A stretch of 64,000 nt of DNA. Source: Agmasoma carcini (nom. nud.). Taxonomy: Eukaryota; Microsporidia; Thelohaniidae. Each line of letters starts with the position of its first letter. The stretch's first letter is position 1. The DNA is taken from NCBI GenBank assembly GCA_029232285.1, contig JAOXFI010000005.1, forward strand, positions 230,349 to 294,348. The letters are read 5' to 3'. Shown here piece by piece: positions 41,789-51,295 of this stretch. The position numbers and the translations under genes were made by a program. A model generated the notes under the pieces. That model was not told the origin of the DNA and made no database searches. It worked only from the letters and a program-made list of their open reading frames with translations.

Positions 41789-42382
41789 TTACTTAAAAAT
41801 ATTTAATTTCTTTACAACAGTTATAAAATTGTAAAATATTAAATTATTTTTTGTTTCTATCTCCTGTAAAAATCTTTTAATTCTTTGTCTTAGACCATTT
41901 GCTTTGACAGGCTTGTCATGCCTATGTATTTGATTTATATGTAAATAATATATTATTTCTTTTTGCCTTATATCAATAAGAGCATTGATCACCTCTTTTG
42001 CACCATGATTACTATATTTTATGGTCTCACCATTTGTTATCATATTTTCAAGCAAATCAATAATAATCTTTTCCATATGTACACCAAGTATTACATAGTC
42101 ATAGATAATGGTGCTATCATATGTTTTAAATGAAGAGGTATTATCCTTACCATGTATTTCTATATAAACATCAACTTTATATTTAGTAGAAAAGAACCTT
42201 TCAAGTATTGGTATTAGAAATATGTTATAGTGATCTAAGCTAATTAAAACTTTGCATCCCTTTTGGTACTTACCCAAAGCTTTAGTTATTTTTGTCTCAA
42301 CACGACGGTTAAAGCAAGAGTTACAATATGCAATTTTGTTTATTTCTATATTTGGCTTTGAATTACAGATTGAACATTTCAT
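41789..42382 (-). CDS. NCS2/CTU2-like tRNA thiolation protein
   Basis: 197 aa. The N-terminal zinc ribbon has CSICNS, then AYCNSCFNRRVETKI, i.e. two C-x-x-C pairs followed by a basic helix, as in Ncs2/Ctu2 and Ncs6/Ctu1. These partner proteins thiolate U34 of tRNA-Lys, -Glu and -Gln in the cytosol using Urm1. The next strand, GCKVLISLDHYNIFLIPILE, lies where Ncs6 has its PP-loop SGGxDS. Here the motif is absent, which fits the non-catalytic Ncs2 partner. It is about half the size of fungal Ncs2, and the rest is poorly conserved. It ends 9 bp before MED7. An unrelated zinc-ribbon protein remains possible. Confidence 0.5.
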   Translation of the reverse strand: MKCSICNSKPNIEINKIAYCNSCFNRRVETKITKALGKYQKGCKVLISLDHYNIFLIPILERFFSTKYKVDVYIEIHGKDNTSSFKTYDSTIIYDYVILGVHMEKIIIDLLENMITNGETIKYSNHGAKEVINALIDIRQKEIIYYLHINQIHRHDKPVKANGLRQRIKRFLQEIETKNNLIFYNFITVVKKLNIFK

Positions 42383-42687
42383 GAAAAAAATTATTCAAAA
42401 TTTTTTAAAGATTATTTATTAAGAAATATGATTTTTATCAATGTATTTATAAAATAAATTATAATATTTGACTCATTATATACAAATTTATTAATTCTTA
42501 ACTAATCATGTATAAATAAAATTGATATTTGTAATATAGTTTATAACTGTTTTCAAATCCATTTAATAGATTTTTAACCACTTTCACATCTATTTAATCA
42601 CTTTCAAACACATTTTTTAATGTTTCAATATCATCCCAAAAATTATTGGATGTTTATAATATTCCTAAAAAAATTTATTTCCATACA
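42383..42687. other. Divergent spacer between NCS2-like and TAF8
   Basis: AT-rich. A repeated CTTTCA-A/C-A-x-ATTTA pattern occurs near 42540-42620. Start signals lie at both edges. Confidence 0.5.
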
Positions 42688-43215
42688 ATGATAGAAATAG
42701 TTAAGAAAAGAACAATTCTCATGATTTGTAAGGAATACGGCTTTGAATCAATCGAATCTAAAGCACTAGAAATGTATGTTGATGTATTTGATAGGTGGTT
42801 AACTAAAGAACTTTATGTAGCTAAATCCAGAACAACACATACCAGAAGACCAACATCTTCACTTTTAGATATTGTACATCAGGATACCCCTTCATCATCG
42901 GTAAATCTTATAAAAATTAAGAAAGATGAATACAAATATGAAGTATATGAACCAGAAGCATCAACACATGTTGACTTAGGTTCAAGTATAGATAATTTCA
43001 TACATATATACGACTTCATGCCTAAATTTCCACCTTTTCATACTTTTAGAAGAACCTATGATAAATCAGTGACTAACTCAAATGAGCCTTCCAATGTTAA
43101 AAGGAGGTTGGAACAAAGTCTTAAATGTGAAAAGAATTTAGTTAGATTGATGAGAGCTAGTGGTAAATTTCCAGGATTTGTAAATTATTTATATAGAAGA
43201 AATAAATTCGATTGA
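42688..43215 (+). CDS. TAF8: TFIID subunit TAF8-like histone-fold protein
   Basis: 175 aa. Residues 1-45 form a histone fold of the bromodomain-associated type (MIEIVKKRTILMICKEYGFE, then an acidic helix ending FDRWLTKE). Near residues 112-125 the sequence FMPKFPPFHTFRRT matches the TAF8 P-x-F-P-P-x-H-T-Y/F-x-x-T signature that lies C-terminal of the histone fold. TAF8 pairs with TAF10 in TFIID. The frame upstream to 42646 starts at a non-ATG codon. AAAAAAATTTATTTCC precedes the ATG at 42688. TAF3, which shares the histone fold, lacks this proline signature. Confidence 0.7.
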   Translation: MIEIVKKRTILMICKEYGFESIESKALEMYVDVFDRWLTKELYVAKSRTTHTRRPTSSLLDIVHQDTPSSSVNLIKIKKDEYKYEVYEPEASTHVDLGSSIDNFIHIYDFMPKFPPFHTFRRTYDKSVTNSNEPSNVKRRLEQSLKCEKNLVRLMRASGKFPGFVNYLYRRNKFD

Positions 43216-43487
43216 TTTTAAAAAATTGGTAATTAACAACAAACTTTCATCAATAAAGACATATATTGCCTTAATGGTATTTTTAGAAGGTATATAAGCA
43301 AAATAACTGATAAAACGAACATTACCTACCTTTATGACCTATTATAATACAATTAAGAATTTTATTATAGTTTACATAGCCAGTTCTCTTGGTGATATAT
43401 TTTTATCTGATATGGTCTTATAAACAAAAATAGTTAATTAATTTATTAAATTTTCATATTATTCATAATCAATGTAAAAACAAGTGT

Positions 43488-44279
43488 TTAACAACCATTT
43501 GGTTTCTTTTTCTTTCTTATTGGAACAGAAATGAAGGTTTCAATGGCCTTAACATTCCTTTCAAGCGGTTTATCATCTGTTTGAACCACAACGTAACTAA
43601 GATTGAATTTTTTTGTAAAATCTTCTGTTTTCTCCAAATATTTATCTTTTAAATCAATATTTCTAATATATTTTAGCATATCCTTAATATTATTGTCTTC
43701 ATACTTAAATTTATCACTGTGATTACCACAATTAGAAAATAAATAACCACCCTTACTGAAATCACGGCGTAAGAGTGTTGTATTGAATAGTTCATCAACA
43801 TTTATATCACTTTTTGGTATTTTTGAATATGGATTATCATCAAAATCGTCTAACTCTTGAATTGTAGTATAAGGATGTGACTTTTCTCCTGAAAAATGGC
43901 CCCATTTATATATTTTAGACTTATCTCCACAATTTGTACATCTGCTTTTTAAAATAAATAGCCAAAGATCGTTTAACTCAGTAGGCAATAGTGACTTTTT
44001 TGTGTTACTATTGAATAAAAGTGTTTCTTTTGGATATGAAAACAAAATAATGTTAGATTTGGTATTTTTAAGCAGGAATATCATGAAATGAACATTATAG
44101 CCTCTGCTATGACCTACAGAATCAAAAAAGGAAATATATGTGCTTCTTTTTTGTTCAAGAAGAACAGCTGATTCAATAATATCATCCACTAGCAAAATAT
44201 GTAGTCTTAAGTTATCTTGTTTACAAAAATAAAGAGAAAGTTTTTTATTCCCACCCAGTTTTTTTAGCTCTGAGAACAT
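43488..44279 (-). CDS. RTT109: RTT109-like H3K56 acetyltransferase
   Basis: 263 aa. ESAVLLEQKRSTYISFFDSV corresponds to the first conserved strands of Rtt109. FSYPKETLLFNSNTKKSLLP followed by LNDLWLFIL corresponds to its L-F-P-x-S-x-x-N...L-L-x-W-W segment. DELFNTTLLRRDFSKGGYLF resembles the F-W-x-x-x-x-x-R-Q-E-x-x-x-G acetyl-CoA-site region. Rtt109 acetylates histone H3 K56 during chromatin assembly. The length is well below the 430 aa of yeast, and the basic C-terminus (RKKKKPNGC) may be a nuclear signal. Identification rests on pattern only. CTAAAATTTTACC lies just before the start. Confidence 0.5.
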   Translation of the reverse strand: MFSELKKLGGNKKLSLYFCKQDNLRLHILLVDDIIESAVLLEQKRSTYISFFDSVGHSRGYNVHFMIFLLKNTKSNIILFSYPKETLLFNSNTKKSLLPTELNDLWLFILKSRCTNCGDKSKIYKWGHFSGEKSHPYTTIQELDDFDDNPYSKIPKSDINVDELFNTTLLRRDFSKGGYLFSNCGNHSDKFKYEDNNIKDMLKYIRNIDLKDKYLEKTEDFTKKFNLSYVVVQTDDKPLERNVKAIETFISVPIRKKKKPNGC

Positions 44280-44624
44280 TTGAATATGGTAAAATTTTAG
44301 TATAAAATTTCTTAAAAATAACTAAAACATAATTATATATAATGACGTTGATTCTTTTACTGATTTAAATGTTTGAAATATAAAATTTATATATTTCATA
44401 CTAGAATTTGTTTGTTAGTGCCTTATGTCTGTTATATAAATAAATATACATGGTATTAACTTAAATTAGTTTATTAACATCAATACTAATTTTATATCAT
44501 ATCTATAATCTTTGAAGCTTACTATGGTAATTTTATAATCATTCCATCAATTTATATTGATTATATTATTTTACAACTATAAATACTTATTATAGTAATT
44601 TTATATTAAAAATAATAATTTCAT
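44280..44624. other. AT-rich spacer, no gene seen
   Basis: Only the RTT109 start signal at the left edge is recognised. Confidence 0.5.
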
Positions 44625-44870
44625 TTACATTTTATTTAATTTATCTTTAAAGAACTTTTGTTTGGTATTTAATATTTTGACCTGCATCTTAAGCTCACGA
44701 TTCTCAATCAACAACGCAAGGTATTTCTTCATTGTACTCTCTTCTTTAGTAACTGAACGTTTTATTTCCATGTTCTTCTCAAATACAACCTGTTTTATTC
44801 TATTATTGAAATATTTCTCCATCTCTTCATCAACCCTACCCCTTATGATCTTACTTCTTTTTTCAGCCAT
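44625..44870 (-). CDS. Small basic coiled-coil protein, 81 aa
   Basis: No family recognised. It is basic at the N-terminus (MAEKRSKIIRGR), then a continuous helix with leucines and isoleucines in heptad positions (YLALLIENRELKMQVKIL). It is divergent from SPC25 with only 39 bp between the start codons, so the two probably share a promoter. Size and helix pattern would suit a kinetochore, Mediator or chromatin accessory subunit. The frame is intact and has an ATG. Confidence 0.55.
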   Translation of the reverse strand: MAEKRSKIIRGRVDEEMEKYFNNRIKQVVFEKNMEIKRSVTKEESTMKKYLALLIENRELKMQVKILNTKQKFFKDKLNKM

Positions 44871-44909
44871 TCAAGATAAAATAATTTAACAAATAAATAA
44901 AAATTTTCC
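44871..44909. promoter_or_regulatory. 39-bp bidirectional promoter
   Basis: It separates two divergent start codons. It contains AAAAATTTTCC directly before the SPC25 ATG and AAATTATTTTATC before the opposite ATG, showing how little upstream sequence these genes need. Confidence 0.65.
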
Positions 44910-45599
44910 ATGAGTGACAAATTAACCGAAAGTAATTCACAAATTACACCAATTGTATCTCTCATAGAGGAAATAACAGATCTCTTGGCTTCTCACACTA
45001 AGAATCTCAAATCCAAGACATCTGCCATGATTAAGAAAAATGGAAATTTCGCTAAAGCCTCCAAAAATGAAATATTTAAATCAAAGCAAACTCTTGAAAC
45101 TTTACAATCTAACTATGAAATAGCTGATAAACAATGCAAATCATTGCTGGAGTACCACGAAAACGATAAAAACTTGATCAAAGATGCAGAAGAAGAAAAT
45201 ACAAAACTAACAACACAATTTAAACTCTTAGAACACAAAAACAAGATTCTTAAATCAGAATGTCAGGAAAAGGACATGAAATCAAGCAAATTGATGATTA
45301 AACACGAGGCTGTGGTTGAAAAGTGTCAAAGACAAGCTGAAAAACAAAATATTATAAATTCTGAGTACCAAAAATTCTTAGGAATTGATATTGTACCACT
45401 AGAAATCAATGTAGTTAAAATTACTTTCTTAGGCTTACCTACTGAATCATACTTGATATTCAACCCAGAATTGGAAGACCCTGTGCTTGAAATCATGCCT
45501 GAAATGCCATTAGAGAAGATAAACGAGGATTATAAGTCTAGAAATTGCTTTTATAAGTTTATTTTACATCTAAGGAAGGATATTAAGTCATGTTTCTGA
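44910..45599 (+). CDS. SPC25: Kinetochore subunit Spc25 of the Ndc80 complex
   Basis: 229 aa, the usual length (about 220). Residues about 55-150 form a long coiled coil that pairs with Spc24. The C-terminal globular RWD domain begins with EYQKFLGIDIVPLEINVVKI. It has a strand NPELEDPVLEIM and ends CFYKFILHLRKDI, matching the F-x-x-F-L-x-x-x-R-x-x-F end of Spc25. The complex links the inner kinetochore to Ndc80/Nuf2 at microtubules. TAAAAATTTTCC precedes the ATG. Confidence 0.78.
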   Translation: MSDKLTESNSQITPIVSLIEEITDLLASHTKNLKSKTSAMIKKNGNFAKASKNEIFKSKQTLETLQSNYEIADKQCKSLLEYHENDKNLIKDAEEENTKLTTQFKLLEHKNKILKSECQEKDMKSSKLMIKHEAVVEKCQRQAEKQNIINSEYQKFLGIDIVPLEINVVKITFLGLPTESYLIFNPELEDPVLEIMPEMPLEKINEDYKSRNCFYKFILHLRKDIKSCF

Positions 45600-45680
45600 T
45601 GCTTATTTAAATAAATCTTGTGTTAAGATGTGTCTTTATTTGTTTAATATTAAAATTTAAAAAATTTTACCAGTTGAGAA

Positions 45681-46541
45681 ATGTCTGAATATGAAATAGT
45701 ATATGATCCAGAATTTAACATTGACTCCTTCGTCTTTAACAATATTGACTTTCAAAATCTTCTTGAACCACTTACGATTGTAAGAAATGAATCAAATCCA
45801 TTGGAAGAGAACCTATTTGGTAAGAAAAAGAGTGAGATCGTAGATTATGAGACTGAAGAATATATAAAATTGAAAGAAGAAGAACAAGAACCTTATATTG
45901 TATCAGATAACGATCAGAATGCATTTTCTGGTAAGCTACAAAATATTTTAGGTGATAAGGATAGTTACTTTGTACTTATCAACCAAGGGAATAATATTTT
46001 AAATCTAGTACCGGTTACAAAGTGGTATGATTTCTCTAAGAAAAATATGTATTTTGAAAATGACGTTGATGGGTTAGAAAAGAAAATTAAAATGACACAA
46101 GTTGTTGATGATAGCTCTTCCGGTGCAGGTGACGTTGAAATTGATTTTGAGAATGCTTTTGATGATGATGATGGTGAAGAGGGTGTTGTTTATAGGAAGG
46201 AGAAGAAATTAAATACAGCAGGAAAGGAACTTAAAGGTCTTGTTGATAATTTGGGGCAAAGTTACAGTGTTGATAAAGGTGAATCTCAAGACAAAGAAAA
46301 GTTAAAGGATGATGATGACAATGTTAAGAGGATGAAAGTTGAGAAAAATCTCTCTGAAAAGGATCTTAGGAAGGTGTTTGGACGTGCTAAATTGTCACTT
46401 AAACAGCTTTTGGTTAACTTAAAGGTTTTTAAACTGGATGAATCTGCAAAGGAATTAATAAGGGAATTCTTAAAGAATAGTTGCGAGTTTGAAGTTGATC
46501 AAATTACAAATGAAAAAATGTATAAACTTAAAAGAAATTGA
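45681..46541 (+). CDS. TFG1: TFIIF large subunit (Tfg1/RAP74)
   Basis: 286 aa, much shorter than yeast Tfg1 (735). The N-terminal dimerization domain contains KDSYFVLINQGNNILNLVPV followed by TKWYDFSKK, equivalent to Y-x-x-F-x-x-x-x-x-x-x-F-x-x-x-P-x-x-x-W-Y-x-F in RAP74. A highly acidic linker with Asp runs follows (about 140-170). The C-terminal 60 residues (EKDLRKVFGRAKLSLKQLLV) look like the RAP74 winged helix that binds the FCP1 phosphatase tail. TFIIF escorts Pol II to promoters. ATTTAAAAAATTTTACC lies shortly before the ATG. Confidence 0.72.
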   Translation: MSEYEIVYDPEFNIDSFVFNNIDFQNLLEPLTIVRNESNPLEENLFGKKKSEIVDYETEEYIKLKEEEQEPYIVSDNDQNAFSGKLQNILGDKDSYFVLINQGNNILNLVPVTKWYDFSKKNMYFENDVDGLEKKIKMTQVVDDSSSGAGDVEIDFENAFDDDDGEEGVVYRKEKKLNTAGKELKGLVDNLGQSYSVDKGESQDKEKLKDDDDNVKRMKVEKNLSEKDLRKVFGRAKLSLKQLLVNLKVFKLDESAKELIREFLKNSCEFEVDQITNEKMYKLKRN

Positions 46542-46607
46542 AATGATTAAATATTTTATTTTATTGAAATATGTTTTGAGATAATTAGTGATATTTAAGG
46601 GGAAGAA

Positions 46608-46784
46608 ATGTTTACCCAAGAAAAGATGAATTCAATAAAATATAATCTAAAAAATCAATTATGGTGTTTGTATTCTAAAGCAGTAATTAATATTGTAGGT
46701 TTTGATCATAGAATGATCTGGTTCAATCCTCAATTATATGACTTCAGTTACGTAAATGATTCAATCATACTAAATTATATCTAA
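46608..46784 (+). CDS. Doubtful small ORF, 58 aa
   Basis: An ATG frame of 58 codons with mixed composition (GFDHRMIWFNPQLYDFSYV). It has no start signal of the local type and no recognised family. It could be a transposon remnant because Merlin-type sequence follows about 900 bp downstream. Confidence 0.25.
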   Translation: MFTQEKMNSIKYNLKNQLWCLYSKAVINIVGFDHRMIWFNPQLYDFSYVNDSIILNYI

Positions 46785-47659
46785 AAATATACATACAATA
46801 TTATGAACAATCAACATCAAATGCAATACCAGATAACATCACAAGGCCATCAAATAAAACATTTATTATAAAATTTATTACGTTCAAGGCTTAATGGGAC
46901 AACCCATAGGTGTATGTCACAATAATATAAAATTAGCTTATAAGAGATTTTATTTTTGTATTGAAGGCTTATACCCAGCTGGAAAAAAGTACAACCCTAA
47001 ATATTTTTTTAAAAATATGGTTCAATATAAACATTATTTAAATAATTTTTAATATTATTTATATTTTTGTAAATTTGCTGAAAATAACATACATTATAGC
47101 CTTTATGATTAGACATTGATATTCATACATAAGAGCCATTTCTAAAAACAAAACTGTACTTAAATTCTCAATATATTTTATAAGATATCGAGAATGAACA
47201 ACATTTAAAGGAAAAGTGAATATGGTAGGAACAAGTTATATAAAAAGAGTGATTTTAAGTATTACAGTTTGAATTAGGTAAAAAAACTGTCAGAATAATT
47301 ATAAGGAACGTTTTTGATTAAGTTACAAAAGAAAATCGTTTAAGATGAACATTAAAATATTTTGAGCACAAAAGATGTTGAGTTGAATGATCTGGTGTGA
47401 AGAATGTTGGTATAATTTGAATATATGTGATAGGAAGAGTTTGGTATGAAGAAATTTAAATTATAGCTTTAAAGAAGGCTGTATCAGTAAAACTACAAAT
47501 TTAGAAGTTTAAAGGTTCGAGCTAGGTATCATGTAAAGGCAATTTAGTTTACTAAATAGAAGATAAAATTATGTGGTTATAATTATCACATTTTTGAATC
47601 TTCAGTATAAAATATATGATAATGACCCAAAAATTTTTAACCTAAAAATAAGGGAAATG
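46785..47659. other. AT-rich spacer upstream of Merlin relic
   Basis: No supported gene. It may include decayed transposon flank. Confidence 0.45.
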
Positions 47660-48430
47660 GGAAAATGTTGATTTTATGTCAGATTTCGAACTCATAGAGT
47701 TCTCGCAAGCATACAGATTGGTTAATAATGAACTCAAATGCCAATCTTATGAATATAAAGAAATACAATCATAATAAATATGGTTATGTGTGTAGATGTA
47801 TTAAAAAGAACTGTTAAAAAATTAAAGCTTACACCTCTTTACGTAAAGGTTCATTTTTTAAGACTTTAATATTGATATGAGGTAAATATTTAAAGTAATT
47901 ATTCGGTATTGTGAGCAAGTTGGGTCGAGAGCTACAGTCATAGGGTTAAATACGGCAAAAAGAATAGCTAAAAATTATACAAATCTGATCCAAATTTAAA
48001 TATAATAAGCTCAGAGGCTTGAACAAAATAGATGAAATTGATGAAACGGTGACGAATTTCAAGTGTAAGTCTCATCGTGGAAGAAGTCTATTTAACAAAT
48101 CGGAAGCATTATATATAGTTGAAGTTGAAGATGGTCATATACAGCGCACATCTGCAAAATTATTCCTAATAAACAAGCATCAACTATTCTACCAATAATA
48201 ACTGAGCAAGTTTTACCAATCAGTATAATACATACATATGAAGCATCAATATATAAAAGGTTTAATAAATTAGGTTTTACATATGGTAAAGTATATCATA
48301 AATACTGCTTTGTTGATAAAAATACCAGAATTCATATCTAAAATATTGGAAGCTTCAATAATTTATTAAAGGTACAAATAAAACAAGATCTAGAGAGCAA
48401 ATTATTAAATAATTTTGCTTTGTGTGGAAT
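47660..48430 (+). pseudogene. Merlin (ISXO2-like) transposase relic, third lineage
   Basis: Frame fragments follow the family order. A zinc-ribbon start MSDFELIEFSQAYRLVNNEL (47675-47770) comes first, then a helical stretch KVIIRYCEQVGSRATVIGLN (47895-47955). EIDETVTNFKCKSHRGRSLF carries the first catalytic Asp, and YIVEVEDGHIQRTSAK follows. A trailing FVDKNTRIHIQNIGSF-like end is seen near 48310-48350 after frame shifts. It differs clearly from the relics at 4230 and 40128. Many stops; inactive. Confidence 0.7.
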
Positions 48431-49238
48431 AAATAATATTCTAATATAAAAAATAAAAGCCTAAATATGAATTTGGATTGGATTATCTTTTAATAGAACA
48501 AAACTTCTTGTTGTGTTCATGGGTTGACAAGATTTTAATTTAAATAAAATAATGTTAATAACATATATTAACCACAGAATCGACGTAAGTGAAGCTATTT
48601 GGGGACTTTAGAGAAATAATTTTGATAAAAATATAAGATTGGAGTAATGTTTTTATATATTTGACCATGATTTCTTTTCTTTAATGATAAAAATGTGAAT
48701 TTTCTCGCGTGATCTTTTTTTCCTAAAATTTACAAACCCTGTCAAATATATAAAAACAATTACAATATGAATATTTATTAAAAATATTCTATTAATATTA
48801 GAAAAACGTAATTTAATGGTTTCTGTTTATTCCTAACCATGAACATAATATGTTTATCATTCATTTATGATCTATTATAACTCCTCTATAGATATTTTCT
48901 ATTATTTTATTAAATCTTATAAAATTGTATAATTCTAATATTTCTGTGATCGTTGACTATAAACACGCTTAAATGCTTTTATCATGCCCAGAAACATTAT
49001 AGATGATATACCAAACCATAACAATTTCATTATCTTATTTATAGCCCTCCTTAACAATTAATATTGATGATCGTCTTGAATAGCATCATAAATATATAAT
49101 AACAACTATTAATAAAACCTCATAATTTACGTAATATTAAATATAATTACTTTTATAATATACTATTAGCTATCACTTGTATCTTTACTTCTTAATATTA
49201 GCAATAAAACAAATTAATACACTTTTTACTAAATAAGT
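48431..49238. other. AT-rich spacer, no gene seen
   Basis: No coding frame or RNA recognised. Confidence 0.5.
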
Positions 49239-49484
49239 TCATTCATGACACTTCTTCATTGCTTTAATGTTATTGCATCTTATAAAAAGATCACCTTTCT
49301 TTATTTTTGTATCTTTTAGTATTTCAAAAGGCTTCTTTATCACAATGTTATAAAAAGAATCAAAACTTGATAATATACCTTCATAAATAGTTCCCCACTT
49401 TAAAGTAACAATTATTCTCTCATCAATTAGGCTATTCAGAAAGTCACATGGCTTTTGCTTCAACACTTCAATTTCATTCTTCAT
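49239..49484 (-). CDS. SMX3: Sm protein F of spliceosomal snRNPs
   Basis: 81 aa, full length for SmF. The Sm1 motif is ERIIVTLKWGTIYEGILSSF, with the SmF/LSm6-type K-W-G-x-x-Y-x-G. D-S-F-Y-N-I-V holds the Asp and Asn that contact U-rich RNA, and Sm2 is LFIRCNNIKAM (I-R-C/G-N). N-terminal PCDFLNSLIDE matches P-x-x-F-L-N-x-L. RCNN in Sm2 favours SmF over LSm6 (RGNN). It would assemble in the seven-member ring on U1, U2, U4 and U5; a U2 gene is present at 21245. The ATG follows ATATAAAATTTT. Confidence 0.85.
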   Translation of the reverse strand: MKNEIEVLKQKPCDFLNSLIDERIIVTLKWGTIYEGILSSFDSFYNIVIKKPFEILKDTKIKKGDLFIRCNNIKAMKKCHE

Positions 49485-49688
49485 AAAATTTTATATAAAC
49501 AAAGCATCAGAGATTTATTCAAAAACAATTGATTATATTTCATTGATAAATATTAAATAAAATTATTCAAAGTCACTCTGTTAACACCATCTGAAAAACA
49601 AAATACTAAATCAATTTAATATTTTGTTTGTAACTGCACAACACAATTTTTTTTTAAAAAAAGATCTAAAAGTTTTATATAGCCATCC

Positions 49689-50783
49689 ATGAGTAGAGAA
49701 GAAATCGAGTCATTTATTTTAGATGGTGAATTTACGTATTATGAGGAGCCTAATATGTCAAAAAGCATAGATACAATGGTAAAGATAGGATTGAAGCAAA
49801 AAAATTCAATATTTGCAATCTCTGGCCCACCAGGATCTGCTAAAAAGACATTAGCCAAGAAAATAGCCAGTCAACTAAATGGAAGAAAAATATTTATAAG
49901 TGCTACTGAGATTAACAGTTTAGATGAGTTTATCAAAATAAAAAGAATGACACAAATCGTTAAACTAACAGAAGAAGTAAAAGTCGCAGAAGGTGAAGTT
50001 GTAAGCTTGGGGCCAAATGAAATTACACTAAAAACAGTTGATATGGACTCAGTCTTTACTATTGGGAATAAAATTGCTAGAGGATTGGAAGAGGAGAGAG
50101 TATGTGCTGGTGATATCGTAAAAATATACAAAGAAACCGGTTTTGTTATTAAATTGGGTATGTCAGCAACATCAAAAAGTGAAAATACAGATTTGGAGGT
50201 TTTACCACCGGTTGAAGGAGAAATAATTAAAAAGGAGATGTCAACAACGGATATAACATTTGACTCTTTAGATATTTTAAATTATAACAATGATGGAGAG
50301 CGTTTGCTATTTACTGATCAAATTGTACCAGAATTTATAAAAACTGGTGTGAATGAAGAAATTAATGAGTGGGTTAGCCAGGGTAAGGCCTCCGTTGAAG
50401 GTGGTGTTATCATTTTATACAATTCTCATTTATTAAGTGATGAAATACTAAACTATATATCACTAAACAAATTATCTTCATACAATCCAAATATAATTCT
50501 AGTAGGTTCGATGGATGCAGCAAAAACCAAGGCATGTGATTTTATGATACAGACACGCTCTCGTAACAAGACTGAGCTTGAAGGACTATTGAAATCAATT
50601 TTAAAATATGGGAACATGGAAATTGATGTTGAATTATTTGAGGTTGTTTTAGGTATTGCTTTTGATACTTGCCTGAAATATTCCTTGAAGCTGCTGAGGT
50701 GTTCGATGGGTAACGGAAAGTTTTGCTTGAATAGGTTTAAAGTTATTTATTCATATTTTAACAATAAAAGAAATGTTATTTGA
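49689..50783 (+). CDS. RVB2: RVB2/RUVBL2-like AAA+ protein with a ruined ATP site
   Basis: 364 aa against about 470. The inserted OB domain shows RVB2 identity: EGEVVSLGPNEITLKTVDMD, then KIARGLEEERVCAGDIVKIY and ETGFVIKLGMS, matching E-G-E-V-V-E-I...L-K-T-x-x-M. EEINEWVSQGKASVEGGVII precedes Walker B. The catalytic residues are lost. Walker A reads GPPGSAKKTL at 46-55 (normally GPPGTGKTA). Walker B is IILYNSH with Y244-N245 instead of Asp-Glu. Sensor 1 reads GSMDA rather than ATNRG, and the sensor 2 arginine is lysine (LKYSLKL). Rvb1/Rvb2 hexamers build chromatin remodellers, box C/D snoRNPs and TTT complexes. The long conserved frame shows it is a maintained gene, so a structural role is likely. 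Confidence 0.8.
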   Translation: MSREEIESFILDGEFTYYEEPNMSKSIDTMVKIGLKQKNSIFAISGPPGSAKKTLAKKIASQLNGRKIFISATEINSLDEFIKIKRMTQIVKLTEEVKVAEGEVVSLGPNEITLKTVDMDSVFTIGNKIARGLEEERVCAGDIVKIYKETGFVIKLGMSATSKSENTDLEVLPPVEGEIIKKEMSTTDITFDSLDILNYNNDGERLLFTDQIVPEFIKTGVNEEINEWVSQGKASVEGGVIILYNSHLLSDEILNYISLNKLSSYNPNIILVGSMDAAKTKACDFMIQTRSRNKTELEGLLKSILKYGNMEIDVELFEVVLGIAFDTCLKYSLKLLRCSMGNGKFCLNRFKVIYSYFNNKRNVI

Positions 50784-51295
50784 GTATTTATTTTGTTGTT
50801 TTGTTGATAATCAGAAATATACAAAATTTTATCAATCATATATTACACGACTTATATAATATGATTTTTTTGAATTTGATTTAGTTATGGTAATTGTTAT
50901 ATATTGATAAATTTTAGTTATGATAATTGCTATATAAATATTAATAAGAAAGTTTTTATATAATCATTTTAGCCCAATATATTTATAATGTTTCTTCAGC
51001 AAATATGATACAGTCACAGCATTGATCAAAATTTTATAATAAATATTTTTAATTTGTATGTTTTTTGACTACAGGATCACTCACAATGCCACTTTAAATA
51101 GATTACAATAAAATTATTAATTATTGTTATTTATGATTTTTTATTTTATACTGATTATAACTAACAACAAAATCATATCTTTTTAATTATATATACAAAT
51201 GTTTAGTTTTTAGAATGTCAGCCAGTCTTAATCATATTGATTTATCACATAGAATGTTTATAACAGAAATATCAAAAAAACTTGACCTTCGTACA
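50784..51295. other. Spacer between convergent RVB2 and PMS1
   Basis: AT-rich. An ATG frame at 51215 (MSASLNHIDLSHRMFITEIS, about 54 codons) runs antisense into the end of PMS1. It is probably chance, though its first 28 codons lie outside PMS1. Confidence 0.45.
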
